A DNA stretch of 64,000 bases from Heliopora coerulea (lineage: Eukaryota; Cnidaria; Anthozoa; Scleralcyonacea; Helioporidae): the NCBI GenBank assembly GCA_030142905.1, contig JASJOG010000188.1:587764-651763 (forward strand), written 5' to 3'. Below, piece by piece: positions 22,680-34,363 of this stretch (positions within the stretch are counted from its first letter, which is position 1; every line of letters starts with the position of its first letter). The notes beneath the pieces are model-generated. The model saw only the letters and a program-made list of their open reading frames with translations. It searched no databases and was not told the origin of the DNA. A program made the position numbers and the translations under genes.

Positions 22680-25236
22680 TAAGTTCTCGGCCAGGAACAC
22701 AAGCTTATCGACTCTCTCAGGCATCAGCTGTGCTCGTGCTGGAGTACTAACTTGTCATGCTTTACTAAAAAGTCTCTCCGACGGCGAACTGCTTGCTTGG
22801 ATGAAAAGATATCTTATTGCTAATTGGCACAGCAACGGTAGTCGTTTCGCGTTTCGCTTCCACCATTGAAGAGGACCGTCATCTCAGCCAATAAATGGAA
22901 ATGCAGAGATGTAGCTTTCGATTTCTTTGGAGAGACGATCACGCGGGGAGACAGCTGGCTACGTCCATTCTGACTTCTTGAGGCTCGTTAACGCTCCAAG
23001 ACTGAGTTTGGCTTTCTTCGTCACAGGCACAGGCAGGATATCTTCAACAGGCAATTCTAGAAAATCAGCATTTTTCAAGAGCTCATCCTTAACTTCATCA
23101 AGTTCTGATTGTTCATTCTCATCTTAGTCAGTGTCCACTGACGCTACTAAAAATTCAGTCTTATATCTTGGATCCAAAAAGGACGCGACATTCATCAAAA
23201 GCTCCATGGAAGGATCGACATAACGGGATTTTAACCTTCTCAGGACCTCCTCTTTGATTTCCACGGTCAGTGTTAAATCATCATCCTGACGAGCCAACTC
23301 TGTCTCTCACAGGCGGTGAAGGATTGGTTTCAGCGCGCTGATGGTGACGTACTTGCTCGCTGACATGATATCGGTGAATTCCTTGAGTGAACCAAGTGCT
23401 TTATCATTGAACTCCAAAACCTCCAAGTCTTCCCACTTTGGCGCCAACTACGACGTGTCCTTGTTGTTGCCAAGAACCTTCCTCATGGCCTTCTTGTTGC
23501 CTAGCACTCGGTTTATCATGTGCTGCGTTGAACCCCAGCGAATTGAGCACATCTAAAAACAGTGACACAACAGAGAGAATTAATCTATGGATTATGGAAT
23601 TGTGTTAACTTAAAAAAATACATATTTAATTTAAAACAAAATAAAAACATATATAACACTACAACAGTGTATTCACGTCGTTTGAAATATCTATGGTATA
23701 TAAATCATATTCTGTTTACTCACCGACATCAAATTCTTAAACTTTTGTTCCGGTTGCTCCTGAACTTAAGCGGTGGCAAGATCTCTTCTTCTCTTCCAGC
23801 TTGTTCCGAAAGCTGCCACTGTCTTCTTGCAAATATCTAATGCACGACCAATCCTCGATTTGTTTTTTAACGGGTTCGTGATTGCGAGGTGGAGGTTATG
23901 ACCAAAACACGGCACGTTTGTCCATCGCATGTATCTACAGGCTTTCTTGATGTTCGCTCCATTATCAGTTGTTATGGCGATTTCTTTTTCAGCGTTCAGC
24001 TTCCAATGCACAGCATGTCGTTCATTGTCTCGCCCAGTTGTTCAGCGGTATGGTCTTCAGGCACAAATTTTGTTCCAAGGTTTCTCCATCGTAGATTCCA
24101 GTCAGACTGTCCAATGCAGCGTGTACCCCATGTAGGGCGTCAGGCCATGGGAAGACCACATATCAGCTGTCGAGGCGAAGAAATCTACGCTGTTAAGATC
24201 TTGCACAACTGCTTCTTTTGTCGCGTCGCACAGTTTTACAACTTTGTTTTTTGAAAACCTTGTCTTGTCTGGTTTCTTGTAACGGGGTTCTAGCACATTT
24301 AACAGTTTTTGAAATCCTGGCCGGCTAACTGCGTTTGTAATGCCTTCGTGGCGCTTGTTTCCAGGTGTCAAAGGTGTATTACTGGCGAACAGGCTCTTTA
24401 CTGTAGGCTGCGTTTCGGATGAAACTGCGCTGCTAACGTTGGTCAAGCGACTCGCTCCTGCCTTTCGTCCTGGTGGAGTCATCGTGGCGTACCGTAAATC
24501 ATCCATTAAGCGCCGCGGCGCTTATTTGCATTTTTCCAGTTAAAGATGGGGTGTTTATTTGACAGCGGCGCATATTCGAAAGCGGCACTTATTTCAAAGA
24601 CGGGCAAAACATTTAGTGTAATATATAGAGAATAAAGAAGGCACGTATTATTGTCGGGCACGTCCCTATAGAACTTTCAAGTCTAACTGATTATTTTCTG
24701 AAGGCGGACGAATCAAACAGTGTCTTAGCTGAAGTTACAGGGAAGAGAAAGCGCGAGGTTGGGCTGGTGGTTCCCGCAAAGTTTACAGGATACACCGTAA
24801 ATCGACGACATGCACAGGTGTTAGACTCAGAGTTGAGCTTCTTGCTCAACTCCGGAGGAGAAGAATTGGAGGTGAAATTTGTACACCTAAAATTATTGTA
24901 CGAACCCAATTGTAAGAGATATCCTACTTTAAAACTTTAGAACTCTCGAATTGGTCGTGATCTCCTTTCTCAATCATGTTATATCTCGGTGCAGCGTTTA
25001 TTTATAAATCCTCAAATTGGCGCCGCGGCGGTAATTCGAGAGCGGCGCTTATTCGGTTAGCGGCGCTTAATCGATCATTTACGGTATTGGGTGGAATGGA
25101 TCCTTCGAAGATGCTACATCATGTTTGACGTATTGCCTCCCTTGTTCTTCACGGGCCGCATGCAAATTCTACAAACATACGAATCCTCCGCTTTTTCGGG
25201 TTTCTTGAAGAAATTCCAAACAGCACTCTGACTCAT
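22680..25236 (-). pseudogene. decayed hAT transposase with BED zinc finger
   Basis: From the ATG at 25234-25236: a BED finger (WNFFKKPEKAEDSYVCRICM, then NTSNMM, a TAG stop, HLRRIH). After the nested MITE the frame resumes at 24490 with a linker and ATKEAVVQDLNSVDFFASTADM (about 24190). Then, after a shift, come ITTDNGANIKKACRYMRW and PCFGHNLHLAITN (catalytic-core region), and a possible intron (donor GTGAGT about 23720; acceptor before about 23556). The distal core WGSTQHMINRVLGNKKAM and VTISALKPILHRL follows, then the C-terminal hATC dimerisation region (about 22940-22680: DRLSKEIESYISAF, PLQWWK). Known hATs use a DDE core; at least three stops and shifts disable this one. Confidence 0.75.
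24492..25084. mobile_element. 593-bp pogo-type MITE nested in the hAT gene
   Basis: The left end ccgtaaatcatccattaagc and right end gcttaatcgatcatttacgg are inverted repeats, with TA at 24490-24491 and 25085-25086. The subterminal GCGCCGCGGCGC-like block occurs at both sides. Joining the flanks across one TA makes the hAT transposase frame continuous (HSTQYATM), which places the insertion exactly. A 72-codon minus frame (24691-24909) shadows a plus-strand open stretch of unknown nature. Confidence 0.8.
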
Positions 25237-26220
25237 TTTGGCAGAGGAAGGTAACAATCAGTTTCGGTCAGTCTAACAAAGTATTCCAACAACAAACATG
25301 TATGTTGTGAACGGTTACTTGTAGATCAAAGTCAAAGCCGAAAGAGCACGAGTTCGAATATATATGAGATATAAACATTGAAACTTAATTATTCATGTTA
25401 CGCTCTAACTGTTCATGTTTTCGCAGAGGTCCGCCATCGTTTAAGCCAATCAAAATCACCCTCATTTGATCAGCTTAGCCGTTCAAGCTAGTGTGAATCC
25501 AAGCCCTTCCGTTCTCACATCGCTGATCATACCTGGCGATAAACACACGGTATTACAAAGGCGTTATCGAATTTCAGACAAAATCTCTTCAGTTTTTCCG
25601 TGTGTAAACACAAACGCTTGATTCTTTTTAACGAACCCGTGTAAGTATGGTGTAAACTCTCTTTTAGTTTAATCACGAAAGCATCATTTGAACCCGATTT
25701 TACTAAAATATCAATTTTTGTGCGGTGTTTTTTTTCGGTTTTTTGGTTTTTCCGGCTTTTCACCTAAAACAACATCGGTTTTATCGGTTTTCAAAAACAT
25801 CAATTTTTTCCGGTTTATTGATTAACCGCCTCACACTATTTATGGCGTTGAACAAGGTCGTCCGGTGTAGACATTTGTCTCGGCAACAATGAACGATGAC
25901 GTTTACGTGAAGATGTTTCTGACATGGTATGTAAACTGAACTTTGGGGAAAAAATGAACACAAAAAAATGTAAATAAATTACCTGTACTTGACTGAGTGT
26001 GTACTGTACACGTGACTATGAGTGAGCACATAGCCGACGAGATAAAGTAGTGTGACATACTTATAGTGGATCGGGGTATCATGGGATCGACTTTTTTCAG
26101 TCTCCCCAGGTAGCTAAAGCGTTTAAGCGTGAGATAAGGCATGGAAAGGCAAGTCTTACCGTTTCTATTGCCATATATTTCGAAAGCGACTAAACGACCA
26201 AAGCGACCCAACCCCACCAT

Positions 26221-28540
26221 AGTCCAGTCATCATGATGAAAATTAAATCAGGATATCTTACCCTCGAACTCGCTGGTTAACCCTCCCCAAGTGTTGTATG
26301 TTTACACATTATGATCACATGTCAAAACGAATTTCACGTTCTACCTGTGGAAATCTTTGTTGTTTTGGACAGCCTTGAACTGGGCTCGACATAAGAGAGG
26401 GAAGTCCTGCCAATAAATTAACAAGACGTCAAATTGAGTACAATAACAAATAACGACACTGGGATAAAATAGGGGCAGTGGATATACGTTGACTAAACAG
26501 ATAAGTTTTTTAAACCTTCAACGCCCAGGGAGCATCAATGTGGCGAGTAAACTCGTCTGGCATTAGCCAGAGTAGAACACTGAAGTGCTCCCTTGCCAGT
26601 TCATTGGTTAAGGAGACAGCTGTGTTGAACCCTGTAGTTAATTCCAAGTGTGAACAGGGAAGGCTGAATGTTGCCTTCCAACTTGCCTCGAGTTGCAGCT
26701 GACGACCGTGGCTCCTGAAGCAATGACAGTTGTTAGTTGGCTTTGACTTCAACGGCTTCAACTGAGTCCTTTTAGAAACTATGAAGTATTCTGAAGGTCT
26801 AAAAAATTATATCAGCCATCAAATACGACGTCAATGATTCGAGGTTCTTTTAAATGATAAAATTCAGATTGCCTCATCACCACCATCACCGTCCTAGCTT
26901 GCTTAAGGTTCCTAATGCCTATAAGAAACCGGTCATTATTTAAGGCTGGGGTTGGGGCCGAAGAAAAACTATTTTTATAAAGAAAAACTTTTCACCCAAC
27001 CATCTTAACACGAAAAAATTAAAACACCCATCCATGCATAGATAAAGAAAATTATTTTACCCAACTCAAAGAGTGAAAGGACGAAAATCAAAAGCAAAGA
27101 AGAAGATGAGTATTTTATCCAAATCTAAATCGAGCAGTTTAAGCCCAAAAGGTGACATATCAAGTGATGATGATATTCCCATTGACATATCTCATTGGCG
27201 TTCCTCCGAGTTTTATGCTGGGCTCTAATAGTCATCACTAGACGGTAAAACCTTTTAATTATTTGTTTCACATGTCAAAGTTCCTGTGTGAAAATTGGCC
27301 AAGAATTCTCTTTGGTGTACGCGAAGTTTACAGCTTTTGCGTAAGATCTCAAGCCGTGCGCCAAGAAACTAGGAGCAGGCTGCACACGTGCCACTGAACT
27401 CCAAAACAAATTTTGAGCCATTCAGGGTCGTCAAATGATTTGAAGGACTATAGTCTGAATGAACAAATATAGAATATCACGTACCTGCAAGAGTCGATGC
27501 TGGCTGTCGATATGGACTGAAAGAAACAAAATGCCAAGTGATTGAAAGGTTGAATGAGTGTAGTTAATATACATGTGCGTTGTTCTTGAAACATTAAACA
27601 TTAATTACTCAACTGTTTAAGATGAATTAGACACATTCAAGGCTCGTAGTAATTGGACGCGCCACGCCAAGCCACAATCGCAAGGTGTGGGAATAAGCAC
27701 TAAATGTTTTCAAACGGCAAGTTAAAACCTGTTTGGCGTTACTTTAGTCCTAAGCTAACTTATAAAAAACACGGTTCATGCTTTTGTGCTCATTGGGTTT
27801 ATGGATGTACCTGAGAAATTCAGGGACTAGCAAAAAGCCATGCAGTAGATACTCTCAGCTATCACCTCAGGCGCGACTCTTTCGCTTTCTTGTAACCCTC
27901 ATAACTACCCAAAAGTGTCCAAAACCGGAGATACTTTATATTTTAGTAAATGTAGCAAGATTACCTTTCGCCACTTGAGTTGGTTATGTCAAACAATGAA
28001 GGTTCTATATTCAAAAACAATACATTGGTAAATTGGCAAACTTATTAAGGTAAAAACACAATTGCCGGCGAAACAATAGTAAAATATACTCCAACTGAAA
28101 TAAAAATTAGTTCAAATAACATGTCTGGTGTTCACAACAAAAAACTTAGAAAAAAGCTGCAATGTTTTCACAATGTCAAAATGCTCCTGAAGTACGTTGT
28201 CACTCGTAAGTTTATTGTAAGTTTAAAAGCATTTAGCGAACTTGCAGTTTTTAATGTCATTAACAGAATTTCACAGACAAATACAACTTGAATGAAATAT
28301 TCTCAGTCCTAAATTATTCCTGCATTTTGGAGTAAACTAGACTGTACATGTAGGTCAACATCAGCGACTAAATCAGTGAGATTAACCAACTTTATTTAGG
28401 TAACATTTTCTAACTTGAAATCCTAACCTGAAGTATTTTCATCATTTGGAAGCTGATCGTGATCTAACGTCCATGTCTTTTTCGAGATTTCTTCAGGAAT
28501 TTCTCTGAAAAGATGATACTCTAAGTTTAGCAACAAAAAT
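26221..28540. other. no gene recognised
   Basis: Frames such as 26510-26761 (minus) start in the 65-bp motif, and 27778-27978 (plus) has no motif. The plus-strand stretch ggaaatttctcaggaa-like sequence near 28490 and a few GT/AG pairs do not add up to a gene. Confidence 0.4.
26512..26580 (-). repeat. 65-bp dispersed motif, copy 7
   Basis: Minus strand: tctactctggctaatgccag, then cgagtttactcgccacattg and ctccctgggcgttgaaggtt. Confidence 0.6.
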
Positions 28541-28551
28541 TTATTGGTATA

Positions 28552-28722
28552 TGATCGATGAACGTTCGTCAAGCCCTAACCTCAGAAGCCCCAGACGGAG
28601 ATCGAGCCGCAACCTTCCAATCACCGGTGAGACGCTCTAACCATTGAGCTACCAAGATTCACATGGCAAGCTAAGGTGCAAATTCGACATACTTGCTGCC
28701 AAAACGGAAGCCACGAAATGTC
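28552..28722 (-). mobile_element. SINE family A, copy 6
   Basis: Minus strand head gaatcttggtagctcaatgg and ttgcggctcgatctccgtct, then a shortened tail gaggttagggcttgacgaac. Upstream of the head, cgaatttgcaccttagcttg matches the extended head of copies 1 and 2. Confidence 0.65.
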
Positions 28723-29004
28723 AATAATGATATGAATTGGTGATGTAACGATATATCGAACTATCGATAATTATCACAATAATTTTGTGAACTATTTACA
28801 GTTTCAAGAGCTTCTGTACCTTTTCCTTCGACATAAAATAAAACTAAATTTGTCTTAATCACTGATTCGTTTATAGTCTGTATCTTAGCCTAAGATTTAC
28901 CAAATAACTCTAAATTTAGTTGTCAATTGTGCATTTCTTATCTATCCCTCCACAGACTATTTTCAGACTCTAGCAACAGATATTTCGAGTCTACAACTCA
29001 ATTC

Positions 29005-29590
29005 TAGGGTCAGGCGGTTCATGGTAAAAACCGAAAACCGAAAACCGTCCTAAAAAAATCGAAAAAACAAAAAAAAAACCCCGATTTTTTTAAACATTTC
29101 TTTATTCCTTACTTCTATTGACATTTGACACTACAGTTCGAGCTACAGACTACAGTTCACAAATTTTCTGCCAGGAAGACGTTTCTCCACTTTGTCAGGC
29201 TTCAGTTGAGTTCGTGCTGGAGTAGAAATTTACCCCGCTTTGCTAAAAAGCCTCTCTGATGGCGAACTGGTGCCTTGAATGGCAAGGTATTTTCTTACCA
29301 ACTGCGAGAGCAACGGGAGTTCCTTAGCGTTGATCTTCCACCATTGCAAAGGTTCGTCATCTCCGTCAATGACTGGTTGTGACAGGTAAATGTTAATCTC
29401 TTTGGAGAGACGACTACGTGCAATTTTTTGACATAATTTTACGACCATTTTGCTTCAATATTACCGAGTTTCAATCATTATTCTGATTTTATTTTCGGTT
29501 TTTTGGTTTTTTGTCTCGAGAAAAATCGGTTGAATCGGTTTTCAAAAAAAAGTGGTTTTTTTCGGTTTATCAATAAACCGCCCGACCCTA
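29005..29590 (-). mobile_element. 586-bp hAT derivative with perfect 8-bp target duplication
   Basis: The ends tagggtc(a)ggcggtt and aaccgcccgaccctacts-type right end (aaccgcccgacccta) are inverted repeats, and ctcaattc flanks both sides exactly (28997-29004 and 29591-29598). It retains only the end of a transposase frame and subterminal aaaaaccgaaaaccg sequence. It belongs to the same family as 21753-25838. Confidence 0.9.
29230..29448 (-). pseudogene. hAT C-terminal dimerisation (hATC) fragment
   Basis: The frame reads RSRLSKEINIYLSQPVID, then [40 protein letters not shown] and G, followed by a stop and more hATC-like sequence. 'PLxWWK' and '[13 protein letters not shown]' are hallmark motifs of the hATC domain. 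The catalytic core and BED finger are missing, so this is the tail of an internally deleted copy. The same motifs occur in decayed form at about 22940-22700. Confidence 0.8.
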
Positions 29591-29649
29591 CTCAATTCAA
29601 AGTTTTTTGTTGAAATTTATAGAAACTTCGGGACTTGAATTCCCCTGAA

Positions 29650-29826
29650 AACTATCGCAATAGTTGCAACACTATCACAATAGTTGCAACACTATCGCAA
29701 TAGTTGCAACACTATCGCAATAGTTGCAACACTGTCGCAATAGTTGCAACACTGTCACAATAGTTGCAACACTGTCGCAATAGTTGCAACACTATCGTAA
29801 TAGTTGCAACACTGTCGCAATAGTTC
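29650..29826 (+). repeat. 20-bp minisatellite, left part
   Basis: About nine units of actatcgcaatagttgcaac, with substitutions mainly A/G at unit positions 3 and 7. The unit is itself nearly palindromic (ACTAT..ATAGT). The array is cut by the LTR element and resumes at 34806. Confidence 0.9.
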
Positions 29827-30268
29827 TGTAGTGATAGTCACGCGACATCACTATCAAACTGTATTATGCTATTTTGCGCAGCAACAGCAATTTACCTTTT
29901 TTGGAACTATTACAAACTTTATTTTTAGCTATTTTATTATAAACTTGTTAGGAAGTGGACTCGCCTAGATTATCTTTGCGCCGCAAAGGTGATTAAGTTT
30001 AAATTTCCGCTTGGCAGCCAACACCTATACATATTTATATCTTATTACCACTTTTAATCTAATGCGCTAACACACCCTAATTATCTTGACACTAATCTTA
30101 ATTGCTTTTCCGCCTGGGCTATACTAGCTACGGTATAAAATAGCTTGTAAATATTTTTTAGCAGTCAGTTCTTCTCTACGCTCGTTGAAGTACAATAGAA
30201 TGTTTGTAAAACTACGTGTTAGCGTCTGAGTAGCTTCACTCTACACAACGACCGAATACTCGCGCTAA
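29827..30268 (+). repeat. 5' LTR
   Basis: Starts tgtagtgatagtcacgcg and ends actcgcgctaa. By eye it is identical to the 3' LTR over all 442 bases. A shared extra A after each copy makes the end ambiguous by one base. Confidence 0.9.
30134..30170 (+). promoter_or_regulatory. LTR core promoter (TATA and initiator-like)
   Basis: TATAAAA at 30134-30140 and an initiator-like TCAGTT at 30165-30170; spacing from TATA to the presumed start A is about 33 bases. Inference from position and consensus. Confidence 0.55.
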
Positions 30269-30270
30269 AT

Positions 30271-30284
30271 TGGTGACCCCGACG
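30271..30284 (+). other. primer-binding site, tRNA-Trp type
   Basis: TGGTGACCCCGACG directly after the 5' LTR is complementary to the 3' end of animal tRNA-Trp (acceptor plus CCA), as I recall that tRNA. Confidence 0.75.
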
Positions 30285-30302
30285 AGAAACTTCGACGCCG
30301 CC

Positions 30303-31208
30303 ATGGAAAACCATCAGCAACAGCGTTCGCTCCCAACAGTTTCAACCTCCGACGCTGAAACCACAACAACACCGGTGTCCTCCATCAGCGTCAAATTACC
30401 ACCGTACTGGCCAAGCGATCCTGCCCTGTGGTTCTCGCAAGTTGAAGCGCAATTCACAACTCGAGGCGTTACAGCAGAACTAACCAAATACGCCTACGTT
30501 GTTGGCTCCCTACAACCCGAAGTTGCCCAGGAGGTCCGAGACCTTCTCATCAACCGTCCCATTGAAGAACCTTACACAACACTAAAGACGGCACTCATCA
30601 AACGAACCTCGGTCTCTGAACAACAACGTATCCACCAGCTATTGACCACCGAAGAGTTAGGCGACCGCAAACCGACACAATTCTTACGTCGAATGCAGCA
30701 ATTGTTGGGTGATAAGACCCTTGAACCCACCATCATGAAACAATTGTTTCTCCAACGCCTTCCCACCAACATACAACTCATTTTAGCCCCAAATAAAGAC
30801 ACCATGGATATCGCGAGCTTGGCTAAGCTCGCAGACAACATTCTCGAGGTTGCTCCAACCCACACAACCCTTCCAGCGTTGGCTACCGTAGTTCCCCAGC
30901 CACAACCATCAACGTCAGCACAATCCACGGAATTGAGTGAACTACGTGAACTCGTCTCCCAGTTGACCACCACGATCAACACTTTCAGTCGCAAATTCAC
31001 TCCTTCACGCACTAGCCATGATTCTAGGCGCCGCAGTCGGTCTCCCTCCCCAATTCCTGCCCACCGCAATGATTCCACCACGTCTCAACACCCTCGTTCT
31101 CCCGTATGTTGGTACCATACTAAGTTCGGTGCGTCTGCCAAAAAGTGTTCACCTCCTTGCTCTTACACTTCAAGATCGTCACCGTCAAACTACAGCGCCA
31201 GGCAATAG
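30303..31208 (+). CDS. gag: Gag polyprotein of the LTR retrotransposon
   Basis: A 301-residue frame from the first ATG (30303), 19 bases after the primer site. The capsid-like part ([20 protein letters not shown], residues about 35-55; then [17 protein letters not shown]) is typical of Ty3/gypsy Gag. Near the C-terminus [18 protein letters not shown] (residues about 270-287) forms a C-x2-H-x9-C-x3-C motif instead of the usual CCHC knuckle. A Ser/Arg-rich segment precedes it. The stop is at 31206-31208. The pol frame overlaps by 85 bases (open from 31124) in the -1 frame. A short AAAAA run at 31140-31144 is the only candidate slip site seen. The protein should form the particle that packages the RNA. 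Confidence 0.9.
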   Translation: MENHQQQRSLPTVSTSDAETTTTPVSSISVKLPPYWPSDPALWFSQVEAQFTTRGVTAELTKYAYVVGSLQPEVAQEVRDLLINRPIEEPYTTLKTALIKRTSVSEQQRIHQLLTTEELGDRKPTQFLRRMQQLLGDKTLEPTIMKQLFLQRLPTNIQLILAPNKDTMDIASLAKLADNILEVAPTHTTLPALATVVPQPQPSTSAQSTELSELRELVSQLTTTINTFSRKFTPSRTSHDSRRRSRSPSPIPAHRNDSTTSQHPRSPVCWYHTKFGASAKKCSPPCSYTSRSSPSNYSARQ

Positions 31209-34200
31209 ACGCGGCAGAGTCGCCTGGCGTTTCTCACCAAAGCCGCCTGTTTTATGTGACTGATGTTTCCACCAAGCAACAATTTCTCATCGACACAGGC
31301 GCGGAGGTCAGTGTCCTTCCACCACGAGCAACCGACCGGCCACACCGCCAAGGTTATGATCTTCAGGCAGCCAATTCTTCAACCATAGCTACCTACGGTA
31401 CCAGATCATTAACCCTCAACCTCGGTCTTCGACGCTCATATCCCTGGATTTTCACCATCGCAGCCGTCAGTCACGCCATCATCGGTGCTGATTTCCTCCG
31501 CCATTTCAACCTTCTCGTAGACCTACGCACTCGAAGCCTCATTGACGCAGTAACCAACCTGCGAGTTAATGTTATTACTTCGTCAATACCAGCCCTCAGT
31601 CCTGTCTACGCGTCCTTCCCTTCAACTCCTTACACGACACTCCTCAGCGATTACCCCGACGTTACACGACCTACAACCAGACAAACCGCAGTGAAACATA
31701 ATGTCACCCACCATATCCTCACACGTGGTCCACCGTGCTCTGCTAGACCACGCCGCCTTCCACCAGACCGACTCAAGATTGCCAAAGGTGAGTTCCAGCA
31801 CATGTTGGACAAAGGTATCGTTCGACCATCAAGTAGTCCCTGGGCTTCTCCACTTCACATGGTCCCCAAGCCTCAACCTGGTGACTGGCGCCCATGTGGT
31901 GATTATCGTGCCCTCAATCGTGTCACCATACCTGACCAATACCCCGTTCCCCATATTCAAGATTTCTCCGCCAACCTCCACGGCAAAACCATCTTCTCTA
32001 AAATTGACCTGGTCCGCGCTTACCATCAAATCCCTATGGCTGACGACGACATCTGCAAAACCGCTATTACCACACCATTTGGACTTTTTGAATTCACCAA
32101 GATGCCCTTTGGTCTTCGCAACGCAGCCCAAACCTTTCAACGTTTTATGGACGAAGTCACTCGTGGTCTTGATTTTGTTTATGTCTATATCGATGACATT
32201 CTCATCGCTAGCACGAACGCCCTCGCACACGAAGTCCATCTACGATTACTTTTCGACCGTTTTCGCCAGTATGGTGTCGTTATCAACCCAGCTAAATCCG
32301 TGTTTGGTGTCTCGTCTCTCGAGTTTCTTGGTCACAATGTCAGTGCCAATGGTATTCAACCCCTCGACTCGAAAGTCCAAGCCATCCGTGACTTTCCGCT
32401 ACCAACTTCCCTTACGAAGCTTCGCGAGTTCCTTGGCCTTGTGAATTTCTACCGTCGTTTCCTTCCCCGCTGTTCCCACATCGTTCAACCTCTGACTGAC
32501 ATGCTCGGTACTAATGGCTCCACCAAGAAGACACGCAACACCAAACTTGAATGGTCAGCACCTGCCACCGCTGCCTTTCAACAGATCAAGACCGCTCTTG
32601 CTGACTCAACCATGTTGTTTCATCCTAAGCCCGATGCTGAACTGTGTCTCATGACCGACGCTTCCGATGTTGCCGCGGGTGCAGCCCTACACCAAAAAGT
32701 CAACAATGTTTGGCAACCACTTGGTTTCTTCTCCAAACGCCTCCAACCAGCAGAAACTCGGTACAGCGCTTTTGGTCGTGAGCTCCTCGCTGTGTACCTT
32801 GCCATTCGCCACTTTCGCCACCACCTCGAAGGCCGTCAGTTCTTTGTTTTGACTGACCACAAACCTCTCACCTATGCCATGCATAATTCAAGCAACCGCC
32901 ATTCACCTCGTGAAATCCGTCACTTGGATTTCATTTCACAGTTCACGACCGACCTCCGCCACGTCAGTGGAAATGCGAACTCCGTTGCCGACGCGTTGTC
33001 TCGCATTGCCACTTTAACTCCTTCTCCTTCCACCGTTGACCTGGTTGCCATGGCCACAGCTCAACGCCACGACGAAGAACTCAGACGGTTGCTCAACGAC
33101 CCTTCCTCCTCAACACTTCAATTTCAAGATCACCCTTTCCCCACTTCACCCCGCACCATTACCTGCGACATTTCTACTGGTAAGCCCAGACCATTCGTCC
33201 CTAAGGCATTTCGCCGTTCCATTTTCACCTCCCTTCACAATCTTTCCCACCCGGGCATCAAAGCAACACAACGGCTGATCACTGCACGTTACGTTTGGCC
33301 CAGCATTAATCGTGATGTACGCCAATGGGCCAAAACATGTCTGCAATGTCAGCGATGCAAAATTCAACGTCACACCTGCGCTCCCCTTTCCAAGTTTGAG
33401 ATCCCCTCCGCTCGGTTTTCTCACGTCCACATCGACCTAGTTGGTCCCTTACCTCCGTCCCATGGCTATTCCTATCTCCTAACCTGCATTGATCGATTCA
33501 CTCGCTGGCCTGAAGCCATTCCTATCCCCAACATCACAGCCGAGACAGTCGCTAAAGCTTTTATTACCCATTGGATCTCCCGATTCGGTGTTCCACAATT
33601 GGTCACTACCGATCGTGGAAAGCAGTTCGAAAGCCACCTCTTTGCTTCCCTCACCAACTTCCTGGGTACAACCCGAATCCGCACTACCGCTTACCACCCG
33701 ATTGCAAATGGCCTAGTCGAACGTTTCCATCGACAGCTCAAAACCTCCCTGAAAGCCACCGCAGACCCCTCACACTGGAGTGAACGCTTGCCCCTCGTAC
33801 TCTTGGGTATCCGAACCGCCGTCAAAGCTGACCTTGGCCACAGCGTTTCTGAAAGAGTTTACGGCACAACCCTTTGTTTACCAGGAGAATTCTTTTCCTC
33901 ACCCACCGCCAACCCGAATCTTGATCCTACTTCCTATGTTGACCGCCTCAAACGCACTCTATACGATCTCAAACCCCCACAAGACCGCCGGCAACGTCCC
34001 AACGCGCACGTTCCCCAAGCTCTTCATACGTGCACTCACGTGTTCATACGTCGTGACGCCGTACGCACGCCTCTACAACCTCCTTACGATGGCCCATTTA
34101 AAGTTATTTCGCGCTCCACGAAATCCTTTAAAGTCGACCTTGGTACGCGCACCGATACAGTTAGTATTGACCGACTGAAACCTGCACATCTCGATAAAGA

Positions 34201-34333
34201 TACTACGTTGCCGCAACCTACGCCACCTGAGGAGCCTGCAGCTGAAACAACCGCAGAACCTCAAGTGCGTCGAACAAGATCTGGTCGACATGTTCATTTT
34301 CCAGAGCGTTACATGGCCATCGTTCATCGTTAA
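31124..34333 (+). CDS. pol: Pol polyprotein: protease, RT, RNase H, integrase
   Basis: One unbroken frame; no ATG is needed if made by frameshift from gag (counting from codon 31145 it has 1062 residues). Protease: [14 protein letters not shown] (about residue 50) and [33 protein letters not shown] and the catalytic YIDD (about 347). RNase [15 protein letters not shown] (about 503) and LTDHKPL. Integrase: [11 protein letters not shown] with CLQCQRC forming the HHCC zinc site (about 700-740), catalytic D in [10 protein letters not shown] (about 763), second D in [11 protein letters not shown] (about 822), E in GLVERFHRQ (about 858). A short PxRTRSGR tail closes the frame. No stops or shifts; presumed functional. 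Confidence 0.95.
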   Translation, partial: VRCVCQKVFTSLLLHFKIVTVKLQRQAIDAAESPGVSHQSRLFYVTDVSTKQQFLIDTGAEVSVLPPRATDRPHRQGYDLQAANSSTIATYGTRSLTLNLGLRRSYPWIFTIAAVSHAIIGADFLRHFNLLVDLRTRSLIDAVTNLRVNVITSSIPALSPVYASFPSTPYTTLLSDYPDVTRPTTRQTAVKHNVTHHILTRGPPCSARPRRLPPDRLKIAKGEFQHMLDKGIVRPSSSPWASPLHMVPKPQPGDWRPCGDYRALNRVTIPDQYPVPHIQDFSANLHGKTIFSKIDLVRAYHQIPMADDDICKTAITTPFGLFEFTKMPFGLRNAAQTFQRFMDEVTRGLDFVYVYIDDILIASTNALAHEVHLRLLFDRFRQYGVVINPAKSVFGVSSLEFLGHNVSANGIQPLDSKVQAIRDFPLPTSLTKLREFLGLVNFYRRFLPRCSHIVQPLTDMLGTNGSTKKTRNTKLEWSAPATAAFQQIKTALADSTMLFHPKPDAELCLMTDASDVAAGAALHQKVNNVWQPLGFFSKRLQPAETRYSAFGRELLAVYLAIRHFRHHLEGRQFFVLTDHKPLTYAMHNSSNRHSPREIRHLDFISQFTTDLRHVSGNANSVADALSRIATLTPSPSTVDLVAMATAQRHDEELRRLLNDPSSSTLQFQDHPFPTSPRTITCDISTGKPRPFVPKAFRRSIFTSLHNLSHPGIKATQRLITARYVWPSINRDVRQWAKTCLQCQRCKIQRHTCAPLSKFEIPSARFSHVHIDLVGPLPPSHGYSYLLTCIDRFTRWPEAIPIPNITAETVAKAFITHWISRFGVPQLVTTDRGKQFESHLFASLTNFLGTTRIRTTAYHPIANGLVERFHRQLKTSLKATADPSHWSERLPLVLLGIRTAVKADLGHSVSERVYGTTLCLPGEFFSSPTANPNLDPTSYVDRLKRTLYDLKPPQDRRQRPNAHVPQALHTCTHVFIRRDAVRTPLQPPYDGPFKVISRSTKSFKVDLGTRTDTVSIDRLKPAHLDKDTTLPQPTPPEEPAAETTAEPQVRRTRSGRHVHFPERYMAIVHR

Positions 34334-34350
34334 TTATTAACTTCTGCACT

Positions 34351-34363
34351 GGAAGGGGGCTAC
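34351..34363 (+). other. polypurine tract
   Basis: The purine run ggaaggggg (34351-34359), then ctac, directly precedes the 3' LTR, as expected for plus-strand DNA priming. Confidence 0.7.

Larger units (their letters stand above)
21753..25838 (-). mobile_element. hAT element carrying two nested insertions
   Basis: The left end tacggtgaggcggttttta (21753) and right end ...aaccgcctcacacta (25838) are imperfect inverted repeats; the subterminal region is rich in aaaaaccgaaaaccg-type sequence on both sides. The same terminus type, in better condition, bounds the short element at 29005-29590. Flanking 8-mers (tttgttat, tttatggc) do not match, so no target duplication is claimed. A Tc1-like insertion (21952-22554) and a pogo-type MITE (24492-25084) lie inside. 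Subtracting both leaves about 2.9 kb, a usual size for an autonomous hAT. Confidence 0.6.
28743..29660. repeat. left arm of a long imperfect inverted repeat
   Basis: Excluding the hAT insertion at 29005-29590, this arm aligns in inverted orientation with 37600-38035. Shared blocks, in order: gtaacgatat, aattttgtgaactat, aatcactgatt, ctgtatcttagcct, aaataactctaaatttag, tcaattgtgcatttct, gaaaactatcgcaata. Identity looks near 80%. Confidence 0.7.

Noticed and set aside
22927..24543. Plus-strand frames of 67-121 codons
   Set aside because: They are antisense to the recognisable hAT transposase blocks.
21745..25846. 8-bp target duplication for the large hAT
   Set aside because: tttgttat and tttatggc do not match beyond chance at the boundaries chosen.
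30572..33684. Long frames overlapping gag and pol (for example 30572-31081 minus, 31701-32444 plus, 31829-32239 minus)
   Set aside because: They are shadows of the real gag and pol frames, produced by the low-stop codon usage of the element.
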